From assembly GCA_036401755.1 (NCBI GenBank), contig DASWUD010000173.1, forward strand, positions 1-34,118: a DNA stretch of 34,118 bases, read 5' to 3'. Shown here one piece after another: positions 17,720-25,066 of the stretch. Position 1 is the first letter of the stretch; every line of letters starts with the position of its first letter. Made by a program: the position numbers and the translations under genes. This DNA comes from DASWUD01 sp036401755. GTDB taxonomy: Bacteria; Pseudomonadota; Gammaproteobacteria; Thiohalomonadales; Thiohalomonadaceae. The notes beneath the pieces were generated by a model. It had not been told where the DNA came from. It did not search any database and saw nothing but the letters and a program-made list of their open reading frames with translations.

Positions 17720-19051
17720 TCAGGGAATTACGATGTCGGAGAGCCGTTTATTACTCCGTTCCAGCATGGCCTCATCGATTGTTCCATCCCGCTCGGCCTG
17801 GAGCAGTGAATACATCGCGGGATAGTACTGCTCCGGATCAAAGCTGATCAGGATCAGATCAACGCCGGCATTGAGTGCGTTAATAGTGGCGGCACCGATG
17901 CCCCCCTGGCGTTGACTAATGGCGGCCATGGAAAAATCATCGGTGATCAGTACTCCGTCGTAGCCCCATTGCTTGCGTAGCAGGTTGTCCACCACCGGTT
18001 TGGAGGTGGATACCGGCTCTGTTGCGTCGAGCGCCGCGAGCTGGACGTGACTCAACATAGTGAAAGGGGGTTGGCCACCTTGCATGAGCGCCTTGAAGGG
18101 GAGCCAATCGCTCTGCGCCAGTTCCGTTGGTGCAACGGTGAGTTTGGCCGAGTCGAGATGGGTATCGGTGGCCACCCTCCCCAGTCCCGGAAAGTGTTTG
18201 AGGGTACAGCGTACCCCACTGGCATACAAAGCTTCGCAATACCAGCCGGCCACATGTTCGACCATGCGGGGATCGCTGGAGATTGCACGCTGATAGATGC
18301 GGGTATAGCGATCGGCCTGATTGACGATGTGGTAGTTGATGTCGACAACTGGGGCGAAGTTGAGATTGATGCCGAGGGCGGCCAGTGCTGTGCCCTGCGT
18401 TTGACCATAGTTGCGGATGGCCGCCTCCAGAGAGCCATCGCTGGCGTGTTGCCCCACGACCTCACCCAGCGAAGGTTGTGCCGCCAAGGGCGGGGTCATG
18501 CGGGAGACACGTCCACCCTCCTGATCGGTGGCAATCCATAACGCTTGGCCGCCCTTGGTACGCTGTAGCGTCTGAAATTTTTCCAGCATGGCGCGGATGG
18601 TGGCGGCATCCTCTCCCTCTACGTTATGGGCGGTAATGAAAATACCGGCCACACCCTTTCGCGCGATCAGCTCTTCGGCAAAAGCGGGACTGCGAAAGCC
18701 GACCACTATGTGGCGCCCAAAGCGGGAGAGGGTTTCGGGTGCGACATTCAGAACCGTATAACGCATCCACTGAAACTGAAACTCCCTGCCCAGAAAGATG
18801 AGCAGCGCGGCGAGTGACAGGGCCGCACCTGCTTTTATCAGGCGCCTGAACCCGTCAGGTTTGGCCACAGTGTTGCGCAACAGAAGTGACGCAGCGCTAA
18901 GCAGTAGCAGGGTAACCAGCACGAAGAGGCTACCCACCAGCCAACGATACGCGGAAAATTGCGGGGTACGCCAAGTGAATGAAATGTAGAGCAGCCCGAA
19001 AAGGAGGGGCAGCATCAACAGGAGAACAAACCACTTAAGGTATCGGCGCAT
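17720..19051 (-). CDS. Membrane-anchored GH3 beta-N-acetylhexosaminidase-like protein (NagZ-related)
   Basis: The 443-residue product has three hydrophobic segments in its first 100 residues (about 5-28, 36-60, 72-90), then a GH3 domain. Markers are IATDQEGGRVSRM, NLNFAPVVDINY, KHFPGLG (285-291) followed by DTH (Asp296, His298: the Asp-His pair used as acid/base in NagZ), and ITDDFSM with Asp371 as the likely nucleophile. NagZ removes GlcNAc from muropeptides and is normally cytosolic. Here positive-inside charge places the N terminus inside and, after three helices, the enzyme in the periplasm. The motif KHFPGHG reads KHFPGLG. ATG 19051 is chosen because the first helix starts there; an in-frame ATG at 19153 would add 34 polar residues. 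Substrate is uncertain. Confidence 0.82.
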   Translation of the reverse strand: MRRYLKWFVLLLMLPLLFGLLYISFTWRTPQFSAYRWLVGSLFVLVTLLLLSAASLLLRNTVAKPDGFRRLIKAGAALSLAALLIFLGREFQFQWMRYTVLNVAPETLSRFGRHIVVGFRSPAFAEELIARKGVAGIFITAHNVEGEDAATIRAMLEKFQTLQRTKGGQALWIATDQEGGRVSRMTPPLAAQPSLGEVVGQHASDGSLEAAIRNYGQTQGTALAALGINLNFAPVVDINYHIVNQADRYTRIYQRAISSDPRMVEHVAGWYCEALYASGVRCTLKHFPGLGRVATDTHLDSAKLTVAPTELAQSDWLPFKALMQGGQPPFTMLSHVQLAALDATEPVSTSKPVVDNLLRKQWGYDGVLITDDFSMAAISQRQGGIGAATINALNAGVDLILISFDPEQYYPAMYSLLQAERDGTIDEAMLERSNKRLSDIVIP

Positions 19052-19231
19052 CTGACAAACAATCCATTTATTTATTTGATCGAGTGAACGGCAAGTATGT
19101 CGATGAATGGCATTTGTTAATTCTGAGATTGTGCCCTGATTCAGCCGCGTCATTCAAAGAACCATCAAAGGAAACCATCGGTGCGGTCGGCACCATTTGA
19201 CACTGCCATTATCCCATTGCCTGGGCCACTC

Positions 19232-19260
19232 TTGCAGATTTAGTAAGCAATGCTTATTAT
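19232..19260 (+). promoter_or_regulatory. Promoter with embedded MarR-type operator
   Basis: TTGCAG (19232-19237) and TATTAT (19255-19260), 17 bp apart, form a good -35/-10 pair. Between and overlapping them lies an inverted repeat, TAGTAAGCA (19241-19249) and TGCTTATTA (19251-19259), matching at 8 of 9 positions about a single central base. A repressor bound here would block RNA polymerase, which fits autoregulation by the MarR protein encoded just downstream. Confidence 0.7.
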
Positions 19261-19288
19261 GTCCACTCCTTACTATGAGCCAGGGTCT

Positions 19289-19720
19289 ATGTCGCTACCG
19301 GAAGAGAGTCTCGGGTTTTTACTGGCCGATGTATCGCGGCTCATGAGGCGCGCCTTTCAGGAGTATCTGGAGGGCGAGGGCACCCTGACCTTGGCCCAGG
19401 CCCGGGCCCTGATCTATGTCTCCCGTCACCAGGGCATTCGCCAGGTGGAGCTCGCCGATTTGCTCGAAGTTCAGCCGATTACCCTCGCCCGGCTGCTCGA
19501 TCAATTGGCGCAACACGGCTTGATCGAACGCCGTCCCGATCCCCACGACCGACGTGCCCATCTGATTTATCTCACCGATGCCGCCGCCCCCCAGCTTGCC
19601 TCCATCAAGGAGCGGGGTGCCGCAAACCGTGCCGCTGCACTGCGTGGCGTGAGCAAGGAGCAGGCAGCAACACTCACCCTCGTTCTTAAACAGATTCGCG
19701 ACAACCTTACTGCACATTAA
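19289..19720 (+). CDS. MarR-family transcriptional regulator
   Basis: This winged-helix regulator has 143 residues from ATG 19289. Helix 1 is SLGFLLADVSRLMRRAF. The DNA-recognition region is RQVELADLLEVQPITLARLLDQLAQHGLIERR, and the wing PDPHDRRAHLIYLT has the family's D..DRR pattern. There are no cysteines, so it more likely senses a ligand than thiol oxidation. In-frame ATGs at 19250 and 19259 lie inside the operator and -10 box and would be at or before the expected transcript start; 19289, preceded by AGGG (19282-19285), is preferred though the spacing is short. It probably represses the emrAB-usp genes that follow after 33 bp, and itself. Confidence 0.88.
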   Translation: MSLPEESLGFLLADVSRLMRRAFQEYLEGEGTLTLAQARALIYVSRHQGIRQVELADLLEVQPITLARLLDQLAQHGLIERRPDPHDRRAHLIYLTDAAAPQLASIKERGAANRAAALRGVSKEQAATLTLVLKQIRDNLTAH

Positions 19721-19753
19721 CCCTTTTTCAGAATTCAAAAGCAGGTCTTCACC

Positions 19754-20830
19754 ATGAGCAACGTCGAAACAAATGCCGCGCCAACGTCGATGGCATCGGT
19801 CCCTCCATCCCGGAAGCGGAGGCGCAGGGTGCTGTTGATTGGCGTTCCGTTCGCAGTGCTCTGTGTCAGCGCACTCGTCTACCTGCTCGGCGGCCGTTAC
19901 GTTGAAACTGAAAATGCCTATGTAAAGGCCGACAAGATACCGGTGAGTGTGGAGGTTTCGGGCACCGTGCGTGACGTATTGGTGCGCGAGAACCAGTCCG
20001 TTGGGGCAGGAGAGGTGCTGTTCAGACTCGATCCCGAACCGTTTGAAGTGGCGGTAGCCAAGGCAGAGGCGAAACTCGCCCAGGCACGCACCGAAATTGC
20101 CGCGCTCAAGGCAAGCTACCGCGAAAAACAGGCCCAAATCACCCTGGCGCGGACCCGTGCCAGCTATGCCAAATCCGAGCAACAGCGCCAGACAGAACTG
20201 GTGGCCAACCAATTCGTCACGGCCTCCCATCTCGACGAAGCCCAGCAAAACGCCGACCTGGCAACGCAACAGATCATCACCCAGCAGCAAGACCTGCGCC
20301 GCATTGCAGAGAGTCTGGGCGGCAGTGCCGACCTGCCGGTCGAACAACATCCAAGTTATCTGCTGGCACAGGCCGAGCTGCAGCAGGCGCGCCTCAACCT
20401 GGCCCATGCTGAGGTACGCGCCGCGCTGCCCGGTATCGTCAGCAAACCGCCCAAACCCGGCCAATACATCGCAACCGGCACCACGGCACTGGCATTGGTG
20501 GTGAACAATAGTCTCTGGATCGAGGCCAATTTTCCCGAAACCGAACTCACCTATGTGCAACCCGGCCAGCCGGTCACGATCCATGTGGATACCTACCCGG
20601 ACTTCCGCTGGCAGGGCAGGGTAGAGAGCGTGAGTCCCGCCACGGGCGCGGAGTTCTCGCTCATCCCGGCGCAGAACGCCACCGGCAACTGGGTGAAGAT
20701 CGCCCAGCGTGTGCCGGTGCGCATCAAGCTGGAGCATGCCACTGATGCACCGCAGTTGCTGGCCGGTCTCAGCACCACGGTGGAGATCGATACCGGCCAT
20801 CGCCGCCGTTTGCTCGGGCTCTCACTGTAA
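19754..20830 (+). CDS. emrA: EmrA-type membrane fusion (periplasmic adaptor) protein
   Basis: The 358-residue protein has one N-terminal membrane helix (about 25-45: VLLIGVPFAVLCVSALVYLL), then the biotinyl-lipoyl/hairpin architecture of HlyD-family adaptors: ENAYVKADKIPVSVEVSGTV, a long coiled-coil hairpin (about 95-185) and the beta-barrel LIPAQNATGNWVKIAQRVPVRI, a stretch typical of EmrA and VceA. It would bridge the inner-membrane transporter encoded next to an outer-membrane channel. No TolC-like gene lies in the window, so the outer partner must be supplied elsewhere. It lies 33 bp after marR and 9 bp before emrB, in one operon. Substrates of this class are often hydrophobic toxins or uncouplers; the actual substrate is unknown. 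Confidence 0.92.
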   Translation: MSNVETNAAPTSMASVPPSRKRRRRVLLIGVPFAVLCVSALVYLLGGRYVETENAYVKADKIPVSVEVSGTVRDVLVRENQSVGAGEVLFRLDPEPFEVAVAKAEAKLAQARTEIAALKASYREKQAQITLARTRASYAKSEQQRQTELVANQFVTASHLDEAQQNADLATQQIITQQQDLRRIAESLGGSADLPVEQHPSYLLAQAELQQARLNLAHAEVRAALPGIVSKPPKPGQYIATGTTALALVVNNSLWIEANFPETELTYVQPGQPVTIHVDTYPDFRWQGRVESVSPATGAEFSLIPAQNATGNWVKIAQRVPVRIKLEHATDAPQLLAGLSTTVEIDTGHRRRLLGLSL

Positions 20831-20839
20831 GGTAACTCG

Positions 20840-22390
20840 ATGAACACCTCCGATAAGGCGGCAGATAAACCTGTTGCCCACCGAGGCTTCATCACCCTCT
20901 CGGTGATGCTGGCCACCATCATGACGGCGCTGGATACCACCATCGCCAATGTTGCGCTGCCGCACATGCAGGGCTCCATGGGCGCCACCCAGGATCAGAT
21001 CACCTGGGTGCTCACCTCCTACATTGTTGCCTCGGCCATATTTCTGCCGCTGACCGGTTTTCTCTCCACACGCTTTGGTCGCAAGCGTCTCTTTATCTGG
21101 GCGGTGGTGGGCTTTACCGTCACGTCGATGTTGTGCGGGGCGGCGCAATCTCTTCCCCAGATCGTGCTGTTCCGTCTGCTGCAAGGGGTGTTCGGCGCCA
21201 GCCTGGTGCCCCTCTCTCAATCGGTCTTGCTCGATAACTATCCCCGTGAGCAGCACGCTTCGGCCATGGCTATGTGGGGAGTAGGGGTGATGATCGGCCC
21301 CATCCTCGGCCCCTCGCTGGGTGGCTTGCTGACCGAGTATTACAACTGGCGCTGGGTGTTCTATATCAACATGCCGCTCGGCTTGCTGGCGTGGTATGGC
21401 ATTGTGGCCTATGTGCAGGAGACGCCCGTCGATCGCACACGCCGTTTCGATCTGCTCGGCTTCGCCTTTCTCACCCTCGCCATCGGTGGATTGCAGATGA
21501 TGCTCGATCGGGGGGAATCGCTCGATTGGTTTGCCAGCCGGGAGGTGGTCATCGAAGCAGTGCTGGCCGGCCTCTCTCTCTATCTCTTCATCGCCCACAT
21601 CTTTACCCATGACCACCCCTTTCTCGAACCCGGCCTGTTCAAGGATCGCAACTTCAGTGTGGGGCTGCTCTTTATTTTTATCATCGGCATCATCCTGCTG
21701 GCGACCATGGCCCTATTGCCGCCCTTCATGCAGAGCTTGATGGGGTATCAGGTGTTGGATGTAGGCAACCTGCTAGCGCCGCGCGGACTCGGTACGATGG
21801 TAGCGATGTTCGCGGTGGGAAAACTCGCGGGCAAGGTGGATGCACGTCAACTGATCGTTGTCGGCCTTCTCACAACCAGTTATTCCCTGTGGGAGATGAC
21901 GCGTTTCACCACGGAGATCACAGGCTGGCACATCGTGAGTACCGGTATCGTGCAGGGACTCGGCCTAGGCCTAATTTTTGTACCGCTCTCCACCCTTACT
22001 TTCTCCACACTCGCTGGGCGCTACCGCAACGAAGGAACGTCGTTGTTTACTCTGATGCGCAATCTCGGCAGCAGTATCGGCATCTCCTGGGTGATCACGA
22101 AACTGTCGCAAAATCTGCAGGCAAATCACGCCAGTTTTGCCGATTACATCAATCTGCATAGTCTGGCACTACAGCAGGCCGTCGAAGCGGGTGTCTACAA
22201 CATAAGTTCGCCACAGGGGCTCGCCGCGCTCAACGGTGAAGTCACCCGCCAGGCAGCGACGCTCGCTTACCTGCAGGATTTCCGCCTGATGATGTGGGTT
22301 ACGCTGGCAGCGATTCCGCTGATCCTCGTGTTGCGAGCCCCGGCTAGGAAAACTGCCCCCGCCTCGCAGACAGCGGCTGCGCTGGAGTGA
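20840..22390 (+). CDS. emrB: EmrB/DHA2-family multidrug MFS transporter
   Basis: This 516-residue major facilitator protein has about 14 predicted membrane helices, as in the DHA2 proton-antiporter group. Diagnostic motifs are LDTTIANVALPHM in helix 1, GRKRLF after helix 2, LLQGVFGASLVPLSQS, and the antiporter motif GVGVMIGPILGPSLGG in helix 5. The terminal part (ARKTAPASQTAAALE) is a hydrophilic tail. It should act with EmrA and a TolC-type channel to expel drugs across both membranes using the proton gradient. AAGG (20828-20831) serves as ribosome site for ATG 20840. No frameshift or missing motif was seen. Confidence 0.93.
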   Translation: MNTSDKAADKPVAHRGFITLSVMLATIMTALDTTIANVALPHMQGSMGATQDQITWVLTSYIVASAIFLPLTGFLSTRFGRKRLFIWAVVGFTVTSMLCGAAQSLPQIVLFRLLQGVFGASLVPLSQSVLLDNYPREQHASAMAMWGVGVMIGPILGPSLGGLLTEYYNWRWVFYINMPLGLLAWYGIVAYVQETPVDRTRRFDLLGFAFLTLAIGGLQMMLDRGESLDWFASREVVIEAVLAGLSLYLFIAHIFTHDHPFLEPGLFKDRNFSVGLLFIFIIGIILLATMALLPPFMQSLMGYQVLDVGNLLAPRGLGTMVAMFAVGKLAGKVDARQLIVVGLLTTSYSLWEMTRFTTEITGWHIVSTGIVQGLGLGLIFVPLSTLTFSTLAGRYRNEGTSLFTLMRNLGSSIGISWVITKLSQNLQANHASFADYINLHSLALQQAVEAGVYNISSPQGLAALNGEVTRQAATLAYLQDFRLMMWVTLAAIPLILVLRAPARKTAPASQTAAALE

Positions 22391-22423
22391 GGGTAGGGCG
22401 TTAGCGGAAGGAGAGGAAACTAT

Positions 22424-22861
22424 ATGTTCCAGAACATCGTGTTCGCCTACGACGGCAGTGCCGAATGTCGCGATGCATTTGAAGAGGGGATCGCCCTCGC
22501 CAGTCGCTTCCAGGCCCGCTGTTTCCTGCTGGCGGTGATCTCACCACCTCCAGCGCTCAGCCTCGCCGAAGGCCACATCAACGATGAGCTGTTGCAACCG
22601 GATCGCGACACCCTGCATGCCATCCTCGACGAGGACATCGCGCGCCTGCGCCAGGCGGGGATCGCCGCCACCGGCCATCTGAAAACCGACGAGGCACCCG
22701 CCAAGGCGATCGGGGCATTTGCCACCGAAGTGGGGGCCGACCTCATCATTATCGGTCACCATCGCCGCGCCACCCTCGCTCGCTGGTGGCACGGCTCGGT
22801 AGGCCATGCACTGCTTGATCACGTCCCGTGTAGCGTTTTTGTTTCTATGCCGAGACGGTGA
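22424..22861 (+). CDS. UspA-family universal stress protein
   Basis: A single Usp domain of 145 residues. The N-terminal strand is NIVFAYDGSAECRDAFEEGIALA, with the ATP-site Asp at position 10. The central acidic helix is EDIARLRQAGI. The C-terminal signature is ADLIIIGHHRRATLARWWHGSVGHALLDHVPCSVFV. ATP-binding Usps carry G-2x-G-9x-G(S/T); here the second Gly is Arg (GHHR) while the distal GS is kept, so nucleotide binding is uncertain. GGAGAGGA lies just before ATG 22424. It is the last gene of the marR-emrAB group (33-bp gap), suggesting it is induced together with the pump. Its partner or target is unknown. Confidence 0.87.
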   Translation: MFQNIVFAYDGSAECRDAFEEGIALASRFQARCFLLAVISPPPALSLAEGHINDELLQPDRDTLHAILDEDIARLRQAGIAATGHLKTDEAPAKAIGAFATEVGADLIIIGHHRRATLARWWHGSVGHALLDHVPCSVFVSMPRR

Positions 22862-22969
22862 AGATAGGCAGCTGCCGCAGGTCCGGCATGCGCACAATAA
22901 AAAAACAGGTCATAGAGACGTATTAGAAAATGATGAAATATGGATATAACTAAAAAAATAGTTCAGCGC

Positions 22970-22999
22970 TTGACGCGCCTTTTTGAGGCATGTTATTCA
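22970..22999 (+). promoter_or_regulatory. Candidate promoter of the cytochrome cluster
   Basis: TTGACG (22970-22975) and TATTCA (22994-22999) are 18 bp apart in the AT-rich gap after usp. The -35 box is good, the -10 box weak, which would suit an activator. A direct repeat ATAGTTCA occurs at 22958-22965 and 22999-23006, 41 bp apart, and might be a regulator site. The remainder of the 249-bp gap (22862-23110) shows no ORF. Confidence 0.4.
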
Positions 23000-23022
23000 T
23001 AGTTCAACAATACAAATAACAG

Positions 23023-23055
23023 GGTTAGCTCCTACATGATTGGCGGGAGATAACC
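23023..23055 (+). other. Leader hairpin upstream of the first cytochrome gene
   Basis: GGTTA-g-CTCC (23023-23032) pairs with GGAG-a-TAACC (23046-23055): nine base pairs with one 1x1 internal mismatch and a 13-base loop. It lies between the candidate promoter and the GTG start. It has no U-run, and its sequence does not match a GEMM (cyclic dinucleotide) riboswitch core. Confidence 0.45.
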
Positions 23056-23110
23056 TACAAAAATAACAACCACAAAATAATCCATCACCAGATGGAGGGG
23101 GAGGAGAGAA

Positions 23111-23914
23111 GTGAACCACAACCACCGTAAGCTCATCACACTGCTGCTCGGGGCGGGTCTGCTCGGGTTGAGCGGCATTGCCTCGGCGGGTATCGTCGCC
23201 ACCAAACACAACCTGGGTTCTGGCAGTACCGCCGGTAACAATATGGTCAGCGACACGGCCGATACCTGTGTCTTCTGCCATACCCCGCACAAGGCGGCAT
23301 CCGCCACGGTACCGCTGTGGAACAAGGGGCTGACCAGCAGTGCTGGCTATACTGCCTACTCCAGCACCACCATGGACGGCACTACTAACTTCACCGGCAG
23401 CACTTCGATGGCCTGCCTCTCCTGCCACGACGGCACCCAGGCGATGGATAACATCGTCAATGCGCCCGGCTCGGGGGGGTATACCGCCGGTGGTCTTGAT
23501 CAGCCCTACACCTGGTCGGGTGCTACCGTGGACACCAACGGCAAGCTGGTGTTGGGTGCTCTCACCAACATCGGTGACGGTACCGGTGCGCTGGGTGACG
23601 ACCATCCGGTGGCCATTCCCTACGGTGGTGGCGGTGTGACGGTCGCTACACCCACGGGAGCCACCACCGACCCTGATTTTGTGCAGGTGGGCAGTGGCCT
23701 TACCCAAGCTGTCGTTGGTGGTCTGCAGAAGTGGTGGTTCGATACCGACGCCGATAGCAAGATGGACTCCGCCGAGATCCGCCTCTACACCGCCAATGCT
23801 CAGGCTCAGGTGGAGTGCGCCAGCTGCCACGATCCCCACAGCAGCACCAATCCGACCTTCCTGCGCATTGCCAATACCAATAGCGCGGTCTGCACCGCCT
23901 GTCACGTGAAGTAA
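23111..23914 (+). CDS. Exported tetraheme c-type cytochrome (CXXCH)
   Basis: The 267-residue precursor has a Sec signal peptide (1-26, ending ASA) and four CXXCH heme sites: CVFCH 53-57, CLSCH 102-106, CASCH 236-240 and CTACH 261-265. The blocks TKHNLG, CVFCHTPHKA...PLWN, CLSCHDGTQAM, DDHPVAI and CASCHDPHSS recur in the larger cytochrome at the end of the window, so the two are paralogues. The middle (about 107-235) is Gly/Thr/Asp-rich and heme-free, an extended surface-type architecture. It would be matured in the periplasm and may act at or beyond the outer membrane. GTG 23111 is the start, preceded by a strong GGAGGGGGAGGAG site. It opens the conduit cluster and is followed by a terminator-like hairpin. 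Confidence 0.9.
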   Translation: MNHNHRKLITLLLGAGLLGLSGIASAGIVATKHNLGSGSTAGNNMVSDTADTCVFCHTPHKAASATVPLWNKGLTSSAGYTAYSSTTMDGTTNFTGSTSMACLSCHDGTQAMDNIVNAPGSGGYTAGGLDQPYTWSGATVDTNGKLVLGALTNIGDGTGALGDDHPVAIPYGGGGVTVATPTGATTDPDFVQVGSGLTQAVVGGLQKWWFDTDADSKMDSAEIRLYTANAQAQVECASCHDPHSSTNPTFLRIANTNSAVCTACHVK

Positions 23915-23960
23915 TAACAACAATAACCGGCCGCAAGACCGGAGTTAAGACCGTAGTCAT

Positions 23961-23990
23961 CCCCCTCCTTTCCGGAGGGGGTGGCATTTT
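23961..23990 (+). terminator. Intrinsic terminator/attenuator after the tetraheme cytochrome gene
   Basis: CCCCCTCC (23961-23968), loop TTTCC, GGAGGGGG (23974-23981), then TGGCATTTT. The 8-bp GC-rich stem is strong but the T-run is short and offset, so it probably terminates only partly and makes the first gene more abundant than those downstream. Confidence 0.65.
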
Positions 23991-24022
23991 AACGGCACCA
24001 CGCGCCTTGAACGGATAACACC

Positions 24023-25048
24023 ATGGCTTCTAATAAGTTCGTATCCCGTATGTTGGGAGCAGCTGTGCTGCTCAGCGCCCTCCCCCTGAGCGCCGCGGAA
24101 CTCGATCCTGCGCAGCCCATTGCCAGTGCGGGCACCGAGACCATCACCACTGGCGCCTTTGTGCAGCAGGTGCAGGTGGGAATGCGCCAGCGCTTTTACC
24201 ACGGCAAGATCCCCGAAGGAGAACTGGAGAAGTTTGGCAACGAGGTGCTGCAGCAGATGATCGATCGCAGCTTGCTGCTGCAAGAGGCGAAACGGCGCAA
24301 GCTGCAACCCGACACCCAGGCGATCGAGGCCGAGATCGCCGGTTACGATAAACAGTACGCCAGCAGCGAGCGCTGGCAGAAGGAGCGCACCCAGCGCTTG
24401 CCGTTGCTGCGCGCCAACCTGGAACAACAGAGCCTGCTCAAGGTGCTGGAGGAGCAGGTACGCAAGGTGCCCGCGCCCAGCGAGAAGCAGGTGCGCGACT
24501 ACTACAAACAGAATCCCGACAAGTTCACCACCCCTGAGAAGGTGCGCGTTTCACTGATCCTGCTCAAGGTGGAACCCTCATCGCCCGCCACCGCCTGGCA
24601 GGGGGCCATGGAGGAGGGGAAGGGGCTTGTGGAGAAGTTGCGCAAGGGTGACGATTTTGCCGCGCTCGCCAAGCTCCACTCGGGTGATGCTTCCGCCGAG
24701 AAAGGGGGCGACCTCGGTTACATCCACATGGGCATGCTGGCCCCCGAGGCACAGCAGGCCATTGACCAACTCAAGCCGGGCGAAATCAGCGAGCCGGTAC
24801 GGCTGCTGCAGGGCGTGGCACTCTTGCGCCTCGACGATCGCACCGCCGCCAAGCTCAACCCCTTCGAGCAGGTGAAGGAGCGCGCCGCCGATCTGCAGGT
24901 TCGCGATAACGGCGATACCGCCTGGAAAAAAGTTATTGAGCAGCTGCGCAAGCAGACCACGATCATCATTGATCAGAAGGCGCTCAAGGCGCTGTTCACC
25001 CCCCGGGAAACAGCGGTGACAGCGCAGGGCAGTGGGGTACAGAAGTAG
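24023..25048 (+). CDS. Periplasmic parvulin-type peptidyl-prolyl cis-trans isomerase (SurA/PrsA-like)
   Basis: The 341-residue precursor has a signal peptide (about 1-25, ending LSA-AE), a SurA N-like helical chaperone region (about 40-155: VLQQMIDRSLLLQEAKRRKL...) and one rotamase domain (about 175-275). The rotamase is recognised by VSLILLKV, FAALAKLHSGDASAEKGGDLGYIHMGML and ISEPVRLLQGVALLRLDDR. The first His of the usual I..RHIL motif is absent (LILLKV), common in divergent members; catalysis is uncertain but chaperone action is likely. Such genes recur beside multiheme cytochrome and porin genes, so its client is probably the adjacent barrel or the extracellular cytochromes. It is 18 bp upstream of the barrel gene. 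Confidence 0.88.
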   Translation: MASNKFVSRMLGAAVLLSALPLSAAELDPAQPIASAGTETITTGAFVQQVQVGMRQRFYHGKIPEGELEKFGNEVLQQMIDRSLLLQEAKRRKLQPDTQAIEAEIAGYDKQYASSERWQKERTQRLPLLRANLEQQSLLKVLEEQVRKVPAPSEKQVRDYYKQNPDKFTTPEKVRVSLILLKVEPSSPATAWQGAMEEGKGLVEKLRKGDDFAALAKLHSGDASAEKGGDLGYIHMGMLAPEAQQAIDQLKPGEISEPVRLLQGVALLRLDDRTAAKLNPFEQVKERAADLQVRDNGDTAWKKVIEQLRKQTTIIIDQKALKALFTPRETAVTAQGSGVQK

Positions 25049-25066
25049 CGCGGGGCCATCGCAACC

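Noticed and set aside
19319..20800. A 493-codon open frame on the - strand opposite marR and emrA
   Set aside because: It lies opposite two genes with clear family motifs, and its translation is rich in Gly, His, Gln and Cys without any recognisable domain. It is a shadow of GC-rich coding on the other strand.
22862..23110. Possible GEMM-type cyclic dinucleotide riboswitch before the cytochrome cluster
   Set aside because: Such riboswitches do precede cytochrome genes in some metal reducers, so I looked. The conserved core with GCAAA-type tetraloop and CGCAAAG segment is not present; only a simple hairpin is seen.
22997..23923. A 308-codon open frame on the - strand opposite the first cytochrome gene
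   Set aside because: The opposite strand has a signal peptide, four heme motifs and a strong ribosome site. The antisense translation is low-complexity Gly/Val/Thr/His sequence.
23915..24022. Possible riboswitch between the tetraheme gene and the isomerase gene
   Set aside because: The only clear structure is the terminator-like hairpin at 23961-23981; no conserved ligand-binding core was recognised.
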